The translations under genes were made by a program, and so were the position numbers. Shown one piece after another: positions 42,154 to 59,236 of a stretch of DNA of 64,000 nt. The stretch is from Apostichopus japonicus (taxonomy: Eukaryota; Echinodermata; Holothuroidea; Aspidochirotida; Stichopodidae): NCBI RefSeq assembly GCF_037975245.1, contig NC_092572.1:7393501-7457500 (forward strand). Direction: 5' to 3'. How positions within the stretch are numbered: the first letter of the stretch is position 1; each line of letters opens with the position of its first letter. The notes beneath the pieces were generated by a model that was not told where the DNA came from, did no database searches, and saw only the letters and a program-made list of their open reading frames with translations.

Positions 42154-44889
42154 ATATTTAGACTTGCTCAAGTCTTGCTCAAGTATTTCGTGGCTAAGAC
42201 GTTTAGTGCAGTCCCAACCTTATTCGATCCCTTTGTCGGTGTGTTGAATCATGGAACATGTAGCCGTGTGACTGAAAACAAATCGAATAGCTTTATACCT
42301 TAGCATGAGAATGAAAGAAACTAGTGTCAACTGTAGTCACATTTGGTATGATCTTTTACGAAGAGACAATTTAGGAATACAATCTCGATATGGAACATGA
42401 TAAACAATAAACTTGATTAAGTAGGTCGAAGACACATCCCGTGAAAGAAGTGTAGTCCTACCGCGACATATTACATATGAATGAAGGCATCAGGTATTTG
42501 TAGCTCAGCTGATAGCTTTCAGGTTGTGCGATTCTGCCAAAATTATGTCATTTTTTTTGCCACCGTATTTGAATGACTGTCGTTTTCATCCGATTTGGCT
42601 GACATTCCGTCAGTGGTTTGTGTGAGTGAGTTGTCATATGTGCGATCATATTTTATAAATTTGAAGTTCATTTGAGGTCACAAGAGTTAATTTTCTGAAA
42701 ACGTAAAACAATGCTTCTCTTCCTAGAGCATTTGTCTAAATATGCTGAAGTATTGTGGATGTAACGTTTGAATGGTGGTGAAGCAAAGTTGTTCAGGAAA
42801 AAAGTATTTTTGTCGTCACGTGAGCGCCCAGAAACAGGACTTCTGTAAGGTTCTCAGTTATAATGAAATGTAGGCCACAGTTCATATACAATGATCATGA
42901 AATTTGTATTCCATTTTTTTTTTCAGTATTCATGACCGGTATGCGTTAAGGTGTGTAGCAAAATGTTTTCTATCTAAATTTTACCGTCATGTTTGGGAAA
43001 TATTTCCACCGATGGAAAAATTGATCAAGTGAAATATTTACTTGTTACTCATGCTTCCTATCTACTACGATTTCATTCTCTGTTAAAACCTTTGAACTTT
43101 TCTACAGTTTGTTTGTGGAACGACATTTGATTATGACTATTTCCGATTCCGATTTGTTGTTTATATCTTTCTAACAAAAAATATGTAAACTGCTCAGAAA
43201 TATTGCCAATCAAAACAAATTTCTGAAATAGATACCTAGCTGAGCTTCTGCAGTATTGCTGATCTTGTTTTGTTTATTGTGCGTTGATTAATTCTGCACT
43301 CGTTTATGTTCCCTTCACTAGCATTCTAAGCAATTTTTTATGATTTGATATTTCCAATATTTCGAGGATTTCTGAATATTTCCTTTTCAATTATTTTACT
43401 GGCATCTATCGTCTTTGATGAACATTACATTTTGTTATGTTTTCGTTATCCTGGCATGGATTCCGTAAAAGTAACGATAGTGGCAATTTTGAGACTGTTC
43501 GTAAAAGAATATGGAATTTCTTTGTAATAGAAGACAACGATCAAACGAACTTTGTTTCTGTTGATTTATTAAAAGGGACTGTACGCACAGTGTAGCTCTT
43601 TACAATGGACATGAATAGTTGATTATGTAAAAAAACAAAAACAAAAAACAAACAAACAATGGCGCTGTTGATATTTCCCGTTCAAGAATAATTGACACCT
43701 TAGAGCTGAACGGCCTGGATAGATTGAAACATTAGACTAAGCGACAGTCGTCGTGAAAGATGCGTATGGTTATACGTAAATTATAATCAGTCAACAAACA
43801 ACACGTAAATATGGTATGACAATACAACCATTTCATTTTAATCACATATTGGCACTTCACGACTTCTTTTAGTAATGATCCTACACAACTGATTTGTCAG
43901 AATTGTACCTTAAATAATTCAGTGATATTCCCAGAGATTCCATGCTTATTAAACTCTTAGCATGAATGGAACCATTGTCTTTAGTTCCCGTGATTAATAA
44001 AGAGTTGATGATCCATCCGGTAAAATAATAGAAAAAGCCTCTTTGGTCCATATACAACCGTGGCGTGCAAAACTTTAGGAATGCAACAGATGATCTTTCA
44101 CGAGGACTAAGCAACAGCCCAATGTGCAAACGACAGCCTTCTCCGAACCAATGCTCGGAATACACCAAAGCGAACTTTGAATTTATGTTTAAAAAAATTA
44201 ATAGTAAAGGGAAATTAACAACATAATCGATCTCCAAAGGTTAGATCCGAACATTGTGGAAACATTTGTCGACCAACCTTTGGTCGAGTTCCATAATTTG
44301 TAGGTCGACGGCACATGCTGATTAACATTATTATTTACCTCCGCACGGGAATTTAAAACGATATATTAAAGTACGCTGCGATAGAAATGTCTTTCTTGCA
44401 AAGGATGACCATGGATTCAAACATTATAGGAAATATAAAGAAAAAGTCCTCTAGAATAATACTTGTATATTGTCGATTTTAAAGGTTTTGTAAAAATCTA
44501 ATATTTATATATGTAATATACAAAAAATAACAAGTATTAAAAAGTGAATTTGATATTCAATGAACACTTTACATGATCTTTAACATCGGTTTAAAAGTTA
44601 GCGCAGTACTTAATTACAAAATAACCAGATTCACTTTGCGTCGTTGTTTGAATGTTTCCTTGAAGCGGAGATAATGCAGTTCATAGTTATTCTTATCTAA
44701 AACGTATTATTCTATTTCTAAAGAAAATAGAACTTGTGAAAGAAAACAGAAGCATCAAGTACTTTGCTTTCTTGTTTACAGTTTCAAATTAAGTACTTTG
44801 CATGGAGTAAAATGAAATTAATAGGAGCATAATATCCCCAAGATAACCAAACTTAACATGTTCTAAATTAACATCGAAATGATATTTAG

Positions 44890-46430
44890 TAACCAGACTT
44901 AAAATCTCTTTTCAGAACTAACTTACTGGTGGGCAAAACCAGAAAATATGTTTTAAAGTTACTTCAACCGAGTTACAAAAAGTGCAAAGAGGTGAATTGT
45001 TGATATCAATTCTATAAAGAAAGGATTTGTACCCAATATTCTGTGTAAGAACCTGAATTGAAGATACTGTATCTTAAAGTCTCTAACAGAAACAAAGGGT
45101 AATGTTAACATATTGTCCCAATTATAATTGCTGTTCATGTTATCTTCGTCCCAACTGGAAATGGCGTTAGGCTGAAGAACATTTCTCTGGGTAAAATAAT
45201 TATAAGTAACCTTAGTAAAGCAAACATTTTAATACATTTTTCGAACCTTTGGACATTTAGATTAGGACCATCAAAACGCCGAAAGTTTAATTTCCAGTCC
45301 CTTCGGATGGCTGTTGTTATACCATAACAAAAAAATAAATGGAAATGTATCTGTTATATGACATTTTTTGGCAAAAGCGATATCGCTCAAATACTATCAT
45401 AATCGTCGATGGTATCGCTAAATAAAAAAAGCATTCTTCCGTCTATAGACATCTGTGTAAATAAGATTATTGTCAATCTAGTTATGACACTAATGTAGAA
45501 CATATTGAATAGAGCATATTATGTCGTCTTGGCGACGATAATGAAAATCAGACTAGGCACTCCACAAATCGTAAGAAAATGGTTCTGGCATCTTAATATC
45601 GGTCTTTGAGAAGTTATACAATCAAATAGGAGTCTCCAACCATATTTATTTCATGAATGATTACACAATAGTTCCCAAGGACCAAGGCTTTCGTCTAGAT
45701 ACAACTTTACCTATACTTTTCAAAGAGATGGCAAAAACTTCACGTTAATCATGTTAAGACGCCCATGCGATCGTTTGGTATTTAATACTGAACGTTTGAT
45801 TTTGTTGGGCTTGTTGGACCAGATGAACATGTTATCTAGCTCCTTTAAAAAATGGGAGGGCTGGTTATACTGTGATTAAATAAACTAGTTGTGAAATAGC
45901 GAACATTTTGATAATACAAATTTTCCGATCGATGTAGTCTCTCTCTATGACCACATATGTAGCAAAGTTTTAATACAAGAAAGTTTTGCAGTGTAAGTTA
46001 ATCTAAAAAAAGTCTTCCTCGTGATGTGTGATAGTTATACCTATATTTGCTATAACTTCATTCATCATAAATTATGAATCTTTGAAATTAAGAGGAGGAC
46101 TCGATTAAAATAGGCCTTATGAGAAGAAATATGACTTATCCAAATTTAGGTTTTCACCTGCTGCTTGGGACAATCTGCTAAGAACAGAAATTACCTCCTC
46201 AATAGAGCTCATATAGCCATTTGTAATGATGCCCGTGTCGTCGACATAATAAGTTCCTTTAAAGTATAGTTTGAAAAGGTTATGCCTTCTGTATTGTCAT
46301 TTGAATTCATTAGGACATCGCGAATCTTAGTGCACGAAATAAAAAGGTACGGCCTTAAGGGTAGCATTGCCTTACACCTCTAGAGACCCTAAAGTAATTC
46401 GTAAAACAATAGGTGAAAAAAAAAACCGTA
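44890..46430 (-). mobile_element. L1-like non-LTR retrotransposon remnant (RT C-terminal part)
   Basis: Minus-strand pieces, in order from 46430: PYLFISCTKIRDVLMNSND, YYVDDTGIITNGYMSSIEE with LSQAAGENLNLDK (the YxDD motif), FIWSNKPNKIKRSVL with GRLNMINVKF, LQFRFLHRILGTN, and LCTFCNSVEVTLKHIFWFCP. These are conserved blocks of L1/Tx1-type reverse transcriptase and its C-terminal cysteine motif. Stops and frame changes between blocks show it is dead; the 5' end is missing. Confidence 0.75.
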
Positions 46431-46615
46431 TATACATATTGTATGCGTTACTAATTCCGTTAGCCACTCGTATTTATAAAACGTCACACTTTCTTCCCGC
46501 TACATTTTGAAAGTTCCAATATAGTTTCAAAACAATACAAAACACTACTTCATATCTAAGCAAATCTAAGCATCTAATTCGATTTAAAAATGGTAGTGGG
46601 GCCTCTTGCCGAATA

Positions 46616-46624
46616 ATAATAATA

Positions 46625-46655
<31 letters not shown>
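46616..46655. repeat. (AAT)n(GAT)n microsatellite
   Basis: AATAATAAT passing into about ten GAT units. Confidence 0.9.
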
Positions 46656-46656
<1 letters not shown>

Positions 46657-46823
46657 CATAATAACACTGTTTACACAGGGTTAGTGGTAGTGCCTCCGTC
46701 TTTCCCGGTATAATAGGTGCTTTCTGCTACCTGAAATGAACATTGTATTGGCCAGTAGAATGCAATTAAACCGAGGAAAATAATAAAAATGGATAGTCGT
46801 GCGATTTTATTCAGGATTTAAAT

Positions 46824-47897
<1,074 letters not shown>

Positions 47898-47945
47898 AAT
47901 GACATATATGCTTTAAATTTATCTAAAATTTAGAATAACAAATAT

Positions 47946-47951
47946 TTTATT
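47946..47951 (-). promoter_or_regulatory. Candidate poly(A) signal of gene D
   Basis: AATAAA on the minus strand about 230 bases after the modelled gene D stop, immediately before the polypurine array. Confidence 0.4.
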
Positions 47952-48181
47952 GGAAAATATATTTCTTAGTATGAATACTATGATCCGCAACTTAAATCAA
48001 TCAATAATTGAAATGAATCGTTAATCAATTAAGTTTAATAAAGAAACACATGGAATAATACGAAGCCAAAGTCAATATTTTGAACTGTTACACAAACACG
48101 CAACGACAGACATAAGGAATTTGATCTAAAATCTCTTACCAATGACCGAACTTGTTCTTGAGGTTTCTTCATCTTATTCAT

Positions 48182-52095
<3,914 letters not shown>

Positions 52096-52334
52096 GAAAT
52101 GTTTACTACGAAACCTTTGAAAGAAAAAACGGGAAGCTAAAATGACGAATTCTATATAAAAAAAAAACATTTGTGTTTGAGTTAAGAACCAATTGATAGT
52201 GATAAGTTGAACATCTGTGTATCAGAAACGCAAAAACTAAAAACCTTTGAGTTCAGGAGCATGATACGTTCTCAATTCGTTTTGCCACTACTGACGAACA
52301 TAACAGGAATTTAATATATTTCCTATTACAAATT

Positions 52335-52340
52335 TTTATT
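52335..52340 (-). promoter_or_regulatory. Candidate poly(A) signal of gene E
   Basis: AATAAA on the minus strand about 190 bases after the gene E stop and about 240 bases before the gene D start. Confidence 0.4.
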
Positions 52341-52529
52341 AGATGTACGTCGCAATTTAAAACTGTAACTAATAATTACGTGAACGATAATCGAATATGA
52401 GCAAAGTTAACACTTCATTTCAAAAAAACTATTTGCAAAGTTTAAAAACTTGAAGACGTTTTTTGTTTATGCCAATGAGGAAACTTTCATACAAGTTTAC
52501 AAAAAGTATAGACTGAGAAATGTCTTACT

Positions 52530-52589
52530 TCAGGCCAATTTTGTGTACTTGTCCAAGGAATTCTCCAAAGATGTTGACTCGAGGGGAAC
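52530..52589 (-). CDS. Gene E last exon
   Basis: Acceptor ATCGAAAG, 19 codons VPLESTSLENSLDKYTKLA, then TGA. Phase 0. Confidence 0.55.
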   Translation of the reverse strand, partial: VPLESTSLENSLDKYTKLA

Positions 52590-52975
52590 CTTTCGATGGT
52601 GAAGGTGTTTTGTATTTGAATCCATTCTAGATTGTAATGAGAAACTAACTTATATGTCTTTTATCGTTTTGAATCCAATGTAAACATACATAATTCATCT
52701 TATGAAGGCAACAATCGTGCAGAATAAATTACTCATGACATTCTACGTGGATTCTTGTTGATTCAAAACTGACATAACTATGAATAAGATCTTTTCCCTG
52801 CTATTCATGTATGTAACTATTGGTGCGATTTTTAAACAACGTGTATTAAAACAAGAAGCAACAAGTGGTTTGTTCCGATGGGCTGCAATGAACTGTGGTG
52901 CCTTAACCAGGTGATGGTTCTTAATTGTGCGGCCTTTCCCCATAGGTAAGCTCTGCCAAAACCACTATATATAGT

Positions 52976-53022
<47 letters not shown>

Positions 53023-56000
53023 ATAATACTCAATATCAATAAAAGGTAGATATTTCATAGATCGATTCACTGCTTAATTCATTTGAAGATATCAAATATT
53101 ATTAGTCATTTAAAGTTGTAAACGATGTAAAGTAAGTCCGATATTTTGCTTTGCTCCCTACTGCAGCAACGCTTAAGCAACATTGTGGATTAAGTATAAT
53201 GAACTTGTTGAACCAACTCGACACACAGTGCCCCATTATAGCACAATTGATTAGTTTTAGTACTAAACTGGCTAAAAATGAAGATGTGTCGTAATATGAA
53301 AAGTGCCTGGGCGATGTAAGAAGAAGAATGGAAAGCAATTCTTGAATTATTTGCTCATGAACTTCACTTCACCATACTTGGTAAAAAGCAGCCGTCATAT
53401 TAAAGTTGGATTCCATTGCAATTTCACTTTGAGTAAACAGTGATAGCTAAGCTAAGATTAGGGAAAACACTAGAAAGAGAACAGGTCTTAACGAGAAGGA
53501 TTTTAAGCTATAAAGACGGATAGCTTTATTCAGTATTCATAAGACATCATTGCATCTATTGACATGCATTTGCCGTGCTCACCACATTTTTTTACAGAAA
53601 ACTATTCGCCTATTTGCAAATTCTAAATGAACTATTTTACATATAATGAAAGTTTTAGATAATGAACTTCCGATTTGTTTGTAGCGCATTCACAAGTGGA
53701 ATATAAAGGTTGATTTCGCATAGACTCACCGGATTGAAATTGCATTCCTCTGTGTCAACATCAATACTGTCGCTGGTAGCAGTTTGGATGTTTTCTTTGA
53801 GCTGTTCAATAGATGAATACTATGAATAGCTACTTTTAGATGTAAACCTAAACGAGATTGTGATATTTATAACCAAGATATGCATCTCTATAATTACAAA
53901 ACTAAGTCTACTAAAATATGAACAGTGACGTTGTCAATGAACATCAAATAAGTTAACTTTCAACAACATTACAATACAATAGAAGCCGAGCAGAGAGCTA
54001 ACATAACAATCTGTGGTACCACTTACTTAAAATGAACGAAAAAGAAGGAAGAAAGAATTAATGAAAAAAAAAGAAAAAAGAATGAGGATGAGGATGAGAA
54101 AATGATAAACAAAGATCACCTGCTCTTCCTTTATAATTTTGGAGGGATATTTTGAAGTACTGACTTTACACCTTCCGAATGTCTTTTCCAAAGGATCAGT
54201 CTGTGAATGCAAAGCAAAATGCAAAGATATACGGCAAAAAGTGAAATTTAAGCATTGTTGAACCATCACATTTATGCATGAAAAAGTCATTTTTATTGAC
54301 CAAGTACCTTTCAATTATTCAAAATGTCAAGAATTTTATAGTAGACTAATTTAGAGCCTATCGCTAATAACGTCTCTGGGTGACAAAAAGAAAACAATAC
54401 TTTTAATTTCAACATAATCAATATTTAATTCTTTCTCTTTTTCGCTACCATTTTAATGTACATCTGACCACAATCTGACAGTATGACGCCAATTACATAA
54501 ATAATATATCTGAATGTAATCTTCCAGAATACCTATAGTGTCTAAATATTATACAGTATGTTTGGCTTGCCCTTCAAAGGCTGCAGTTTTTTCAAGCAGT
54601 AACCTAATTGCTAATATATGTAGATAACATGATGGAAGCTATGCAAACTAATCCTTTGTTCAATTCATAGTCAAACTGCATGAAACTTTTCTTTCACTCA
54701 CCATCACTAAGCATGACCTTGTTGTTTCGTTACTGTGGTCGAGATCATTGTCAGTGACGTCGGAGATTGTCTCGGTGTTCTGTTAAAGAAGAAAACGTTT
54801 GAACTTCATCAATTTAAACAAACAAACAATACTTCGCCCTCAGTTTTATCAAGTAAAGGTTTAATGTTAAATTACAACATAATATAGTATACGCCATATG
54901 TCATGATGTTGGACCATAATGATATTGTTAGTCTAAAAGACATGAACAATTAAGTTGTGCTGCAAAAACATCGGTTAAGTATATGACTTGGGTTAAATAG
55001 AGTAAGTAAAAAAACAGACAATTGGAAACATTTCTACTCACCGCTTGAATCTTTTCCAAAATTGAGGCGGAGGGCTTTTGTAATCCTCCGTAAATACGAT
55101 CTTCTTTCTTGACAATATCGACTGCAAGCTATAAGTGGATCAAATATTAAAACAAAAATGCTCAAGAAGAACATATTAGCTTATTCTTATAAGTTTAAAG
55201 ACCGAGGAGCATTTCTCCTGTCTACTTCAATGAAGAGTAAAACGTAAGGTAATGCAATGTATTTGATGTAATGTGAAATAATCAATTAACAACCTCTATG
55301 ATTGTCTATGTCGTGTGTATGTACAGACTTTGGAAGCAATATTCAATGACATTACAAGTACTTACTGACTTCAGTTTCTCCTCCAGAATTCTGCTTGACT
55401 GCGTCGCATCTTGTTTATCTAAATAATTTAAAGATGGTCGTAAATAAGAGTAACAACGAAACGAAGAGTAAAAAGAGTTTTTTACAATTGTTTATTTGGT
55501 CGTTCTAAAATCTTAGAAGCTGAGATCTCAGCTACTTAAGTGGTTCTTGCATACTATAAAGGCGGAAATGTGATTTAGATAGTAATATCATGTTATCACT
55601 TCTTGTTATATTTTAACTTGAACATGTAGTATTGCATTCGTTTTCCATCTGTGCCAAGTTTGAATTTTTCAAATCTTTCTAAACGCAAGTTAAGTTGTTA
55701 ACAGTATCCAACGTTAAACATAATTAGGACTCAGGATTCAGGCTATTGGTATGCGACGTATTACTCAAAAATACATCAATGGTTTTTGTTGTTGATAGTC
55801 TTTCCTTAAACTGGTTAGTTCTACATTGTAAAATCCATAAGGTTAATAAACACAATGTTTGGCAGAATAATAAACGCTATGGTACAAAGTAGGTAATGTT
55901 GTTGCTTTTTTGTTTCTGATCTTATATCCGCCCTTTTTAAGTATGTTCAACACTGAGAATGGGCCTTCCCTACGTGCAGTTAAAGCCTTGCGACACAGCT

Positions 56001-56355
56001 ATCCGTTTCATTTCAATTATTTTGTTATGGGGACACTATAGTCGCTCTACATAACAGACCAACTTAGGAAGGAATACTGGCCGTGCAAAACTAGTGTTTC
56101 TTTGACGATCTTCCAAGATAAATATTTTTCAATGCTGTAGACCACTTCACATGCTTTAGTTGTGAAACGAAGGGTGAAAGAGGAGTACTTGACGCTCCCT
56201 CAAATTGTTAACCGTCAGCTCGACAATTACAATGATATTGAAGAATTATTTTGAAGATATACTATACCTTTCGGGGCAGATACTCCGCCTATGTCTATGA
56301 GTATCATTCTTAATCTGTTCCGGCCGGTGGCCAACCGTCGGTTGAGCTTGATGGC
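52530..56355 (-). CDS. Gene E: hydrophilic multi-exon protein of unknown function, 5' end uncertain
   Basis: Exons in order: 56355-56268, 55418-55366, 55128-55042, 54779-54702, 54200-54120, 53801-53730, 52589-52530 (TGA 52532-52530). After the first junction all are phase 0, and each has an AG acceptor and GT donor in the same open frame. Segments read AIKLNRRLATGRN, RILEEKLKSLAVDIVKKEDR, IYGGLQKPSASILEKIQA, TETISDVTDNDLDHSNE, TDPLEKTFGRCKVSTS, LKENIQTATSDSIDVDTEEC and VPLESTSLENSLDKYTKLA. It is acidic and helix-prone with no membrane segment or known domain. IYGGL and KYTKL are YxxL motifs, so a receptor tail or adaptor is possible. The first exon may be extended or replaced by an unseen one. 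It ends only 435 bp from gene D. Confidence 0.55.
52973..53018. repeat. (AT)n microsatellite
   Basis: About 45 bp of AT repeat in the last intron of gene E. Confidence 0.9.
53730..53801 (-). CDS. Gene E exon 6
   Basis: 24 codons between TTGAACAG and GTGAGT: LKENIQTATSDSID followed by VDTEECNFNP. Confidence 0.6.
54120..54200 (-). CDS. Gene E exon 5
   Basis: 27 codons between ATTCACAG and GTGATC: TDPLEKTFGRCKVSTSKYP then SKIIKEEQ. Confidence 0.6.
54702..54779 (-). CDS. Gene E exon 4
   Basis: 26 codons between TTTAACAG and GTGAGT: NTETISDVTDNDLDHSNE then TTRSCLVM. Confidence 0.62.
55042..55128 (-). CDS. Gene E exon 3
   Basis: 29 codons between ACTTATAG and GTGAGT: LAVDIVKKEDRIYGGLQKP then SASILEKIQA. 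Confidence 0.62.
55366..55418 (-). CDS. Gene E exon 2
   Basis: 53 nt between TTATTTAG and GTAAGT, phase 1 in and 0 out: KQDATQSSRILEEKLKS. Confidence 0.58.
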
Positions 56356-57081
56356 CTACGTTTCACAAGCACAAGGAGTTGTTGCACCCAGCAGCCTATG
56401 TGATGGTTTTACTTTAACTTCAAGAGAGAAAAATATGTCGTCTTGGGTTAAAGGTTTAATAAAATATTTAGATAGTTGATCCTGATTGACTTATTATATT
56501 GTATTTTTGTAGGATAACTCATTTCTTGTTTTTTCTATCTTAAATAGTCTTTACAGACAGAAGAGAAAGAACACCAGATTGGTAAGTTTCTCATAGTGTC
56601 CCAAATATTTTGCAGTAGTAACAAAAATGTTTGCTTTTATGGTCATTGAAAAAGCAATGGGGTATGGTTCCTCGAGAATTAAGCAGCTTGTTTATATTTG
56701 CTCACAACTTTCACAAAATGTAACGAGCTTTTCTAAACTTCAAGTTGATTAATTTTGTTTCATTGATCGATTATTATTACTTTAATTAGATTAGGCCATT
56801 ATTTAACTAGACAAACCGAGAGCCTCGTCGTTGAACTTAAGTTCGTCTCTATAATGGAAGTAGCCTATATGCCCACCCATTATACTTCGATAATTGTCTA
56901 CATAATTTCTAATGTTTTTATTTCTGCATATCATTATATAATGCAACCATAAAACCCGGTTACATGTGTATCATGTCATGATTAATACTTCTATACTTTG
57001 AGCATTTTTCTTCTACAAACAACCGAGCTGCACTATAGCTGGAACTCATTTCGCCTATTCAGAAAGAACGGGTTATAAATA

Positions 57082-58721
57082 TGTAGCACCCCTAATATTT
57101 CAAACAGAAGTGTCTATAGTTTTGTCCCCCCTGGATAATATACCTTTCCCCTTGACTTTTATTTTTCCATTTTCCTCTTATCTCTTTGTGGTATATTCTT
57201 AGTAACGCTCACGGAGTCAGTGACCTGTGTGCATTACCCCTCAGTGGACTAATTCCTGCTAAAAGGACCATTAAATAAGCTTTGTGTGGCTTGGGTTACT
57301 CTTGGGTTACTCTTAGGTTACGCTAAGTAAGTGATTATTAATCTGTTATTCCCAATACTAATTAACAGACCAGGCTTTGTTTTATTTTCCCTAAAGTGTA
57401 GTGAGTGATGTCATACTCTCTGTAATCTCTGGTGGAATAAGTTAAAGATGTGGGAAGACAGTTTGTCTACTTCCTGGAGGATTGGTAGCCAAGTTAAGTA
57501 AAGTCTTGTCTGGTAGGTTGGGGTAACAAACTTATCTTTGTTCTAAGAATAGCTTAAAACACTCAAGTTTGCAAGCAACTCTACCATTCACCAAGACACT
57601 ACAAGCTGCCATGCACCCGCAGTGGACACAGACTGTACCAGTTTAATTAGAAATTAATCACATTAATTTCTACACAGGTAAGAGTTCATCTTTTGACTTT
57701 GCCCCAGACCCTTCAGGAACCTATTCATTTCCATTGTGCATACCTAGTGTATTTTACTTTTAAATGAATTAATGTTAGATCTGTACTGGCAAGGTGCACA
57801 CATAATATATAGCAACCCTCATTAAGTATTTGTATTGTATTTACTAACTTACTATTTACTATTTTTGACCCTGTGATTGCCGAATGCTCACAGACTGTAT
57901 TTATTATTTTGTTCCTGTGATGGCTGAACGCACACAGACTGTAATTATTAATTAAATGTTTTGGACCTGTAATGGCTATGATCTAACCTACATTGAGTTA
58001 AATGTGAGAGTACTGAAAGTACTTACGCTATTGGTCTAACGAAAACCCATATTTGGATTTTTATTTAGTTTAGTATGTACTCTTACGCTAAGTGTAGCAC
58101 TTCCCGTTACTGTAATGCACTCACATTATTATCTAGTTGTACTAAGCTTCCTGTTCGAGCTATGTTTGGATCCCATGTTGCTACACTTTTACTAGTTGCC
58201 ATGGTGATAGGATTAGCCGAACTTCTGCAAACCTTTATATTTGAAGAGTTGTAGCAATATATATGTTGGTAGCCATATTAACATTTTGACTATTTCGTGG
58301 ATCGAGGCACTATTGTTGTTGTTTACTTAGAATATTTGAGTAGTAGCATGTATTTAGCCCTATGAGTCACCCTTCACTGGTACAGACTCCATCTGACCAG
58401 ATGTATACAACAGATAAGCTAGGTGACATGGTGTCCGTTTTATAGCCTGGTCTTAGTCCCAAGGGACGCTTAGGTACCTGCAGCCTAGCGAAAGGTGTCA
58501 GTTACCATGGCAACCTGTGGTTTACGTCAGTAGAGGTGCACGGGTTGAATTACATAGTTAGTATGCTCCTGTGTTGCTATTATTACTAGCTGAGGGATTC
58601 CCCCCAGTAGTACATTATTTATACTTGTAGACTTCATGTTAGTCAGAGGGCATAATGGTTTTAGAGTAAATCACTCGCCTCTATTTGGATGTGTTCGTAG
58701 TGGTATATATATATGTATATG

Positions 58722-58775
<54 letters not shown>

Positions 58776-59236
58776 CTGCTGGAGTGGAAACAGACTGTGC
58801 CAGTTTTATTAGAAATTAATTACATTAATTTCTATACAGTATGTACAGATATTGATGTACTTTTCAACCTATCTAGGGACCGTGCCTATTGATGTCCCCC
58901 TAGACGATAGTGTTAGACGCCGGAGCCCCCCTCCCCTGGTCCGGGTAACTAAGGGACATATAATGTCTCCCCACTAGTAGACACCATTCTGAAGGACTGA
59001 AGGACCAATCATTGTACAAGATGTGATGGGTGTGACTCCCGACTTAGTATATTAGTAGGCCATTAGTGTTAGGCCAGAATGGTGAATAAATAATATTTAC
59101 TATACGGATTACGATATAACATTGTGTTTGTACTCATTTTAATATACTGTGTCCTATATCTTCACAAAGGCAGGTGACTCATCGCAAAATTGAACCCCGC
59201 TTCCCTTGATCTTATGTATCTCGTGGTTGCGTTACA
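57082..59236. mobile_element. Possible solo LTR, TGTAGC...GTTACA
   Basis: Begins TGTAGCACCCC and ends GTTGCGTTACA, i.e. TGT...ACA. Contains AATAAA-type signals near 59084 and an internal direct repeat: ACAGACTGTACCAGTTTAAT (about 57625) and ACAGACTGTGCCAGTTTTAT (about 58788), each followed by TAGAAATTAAT(C/T)ACATTAAT. No clear 4-6 bp target duplication, so the boundaries are uncertain. No ORF. Confidence 0.35.
58722..58771. repeat. (AT)n microsatellite
   Basis: AT tract inside the LTR-like block, just before the second copy of its internal repeat. Confidence 0.9.

Noticed and set aside
41922..42155. ORF with repeated YI dipeptides (also at 51919-52170)
   Set aside because: Translation of AT microsatellites. 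Only the signal-peptide part at 52095-52047 is kept as a gene D exon.
42490..42540. tRNA-like A box TAGCTCAGCTGATAG
   Set aside because: No convincing B box or stems at the right distance.
43881..44237. Minus-strand ORF of 118 codons considered as a gene D kinase exon
   Set aside because: No kinase motif, no matching acceptor and donor; kept only as a note in the spacer.
46676..46733. Gene D alternative last exon VAESTYYTGKDGG
   Set aside because: The reading frame needs phase 0, while the membrane exon ends in phase 1; no linking exon is convincing.
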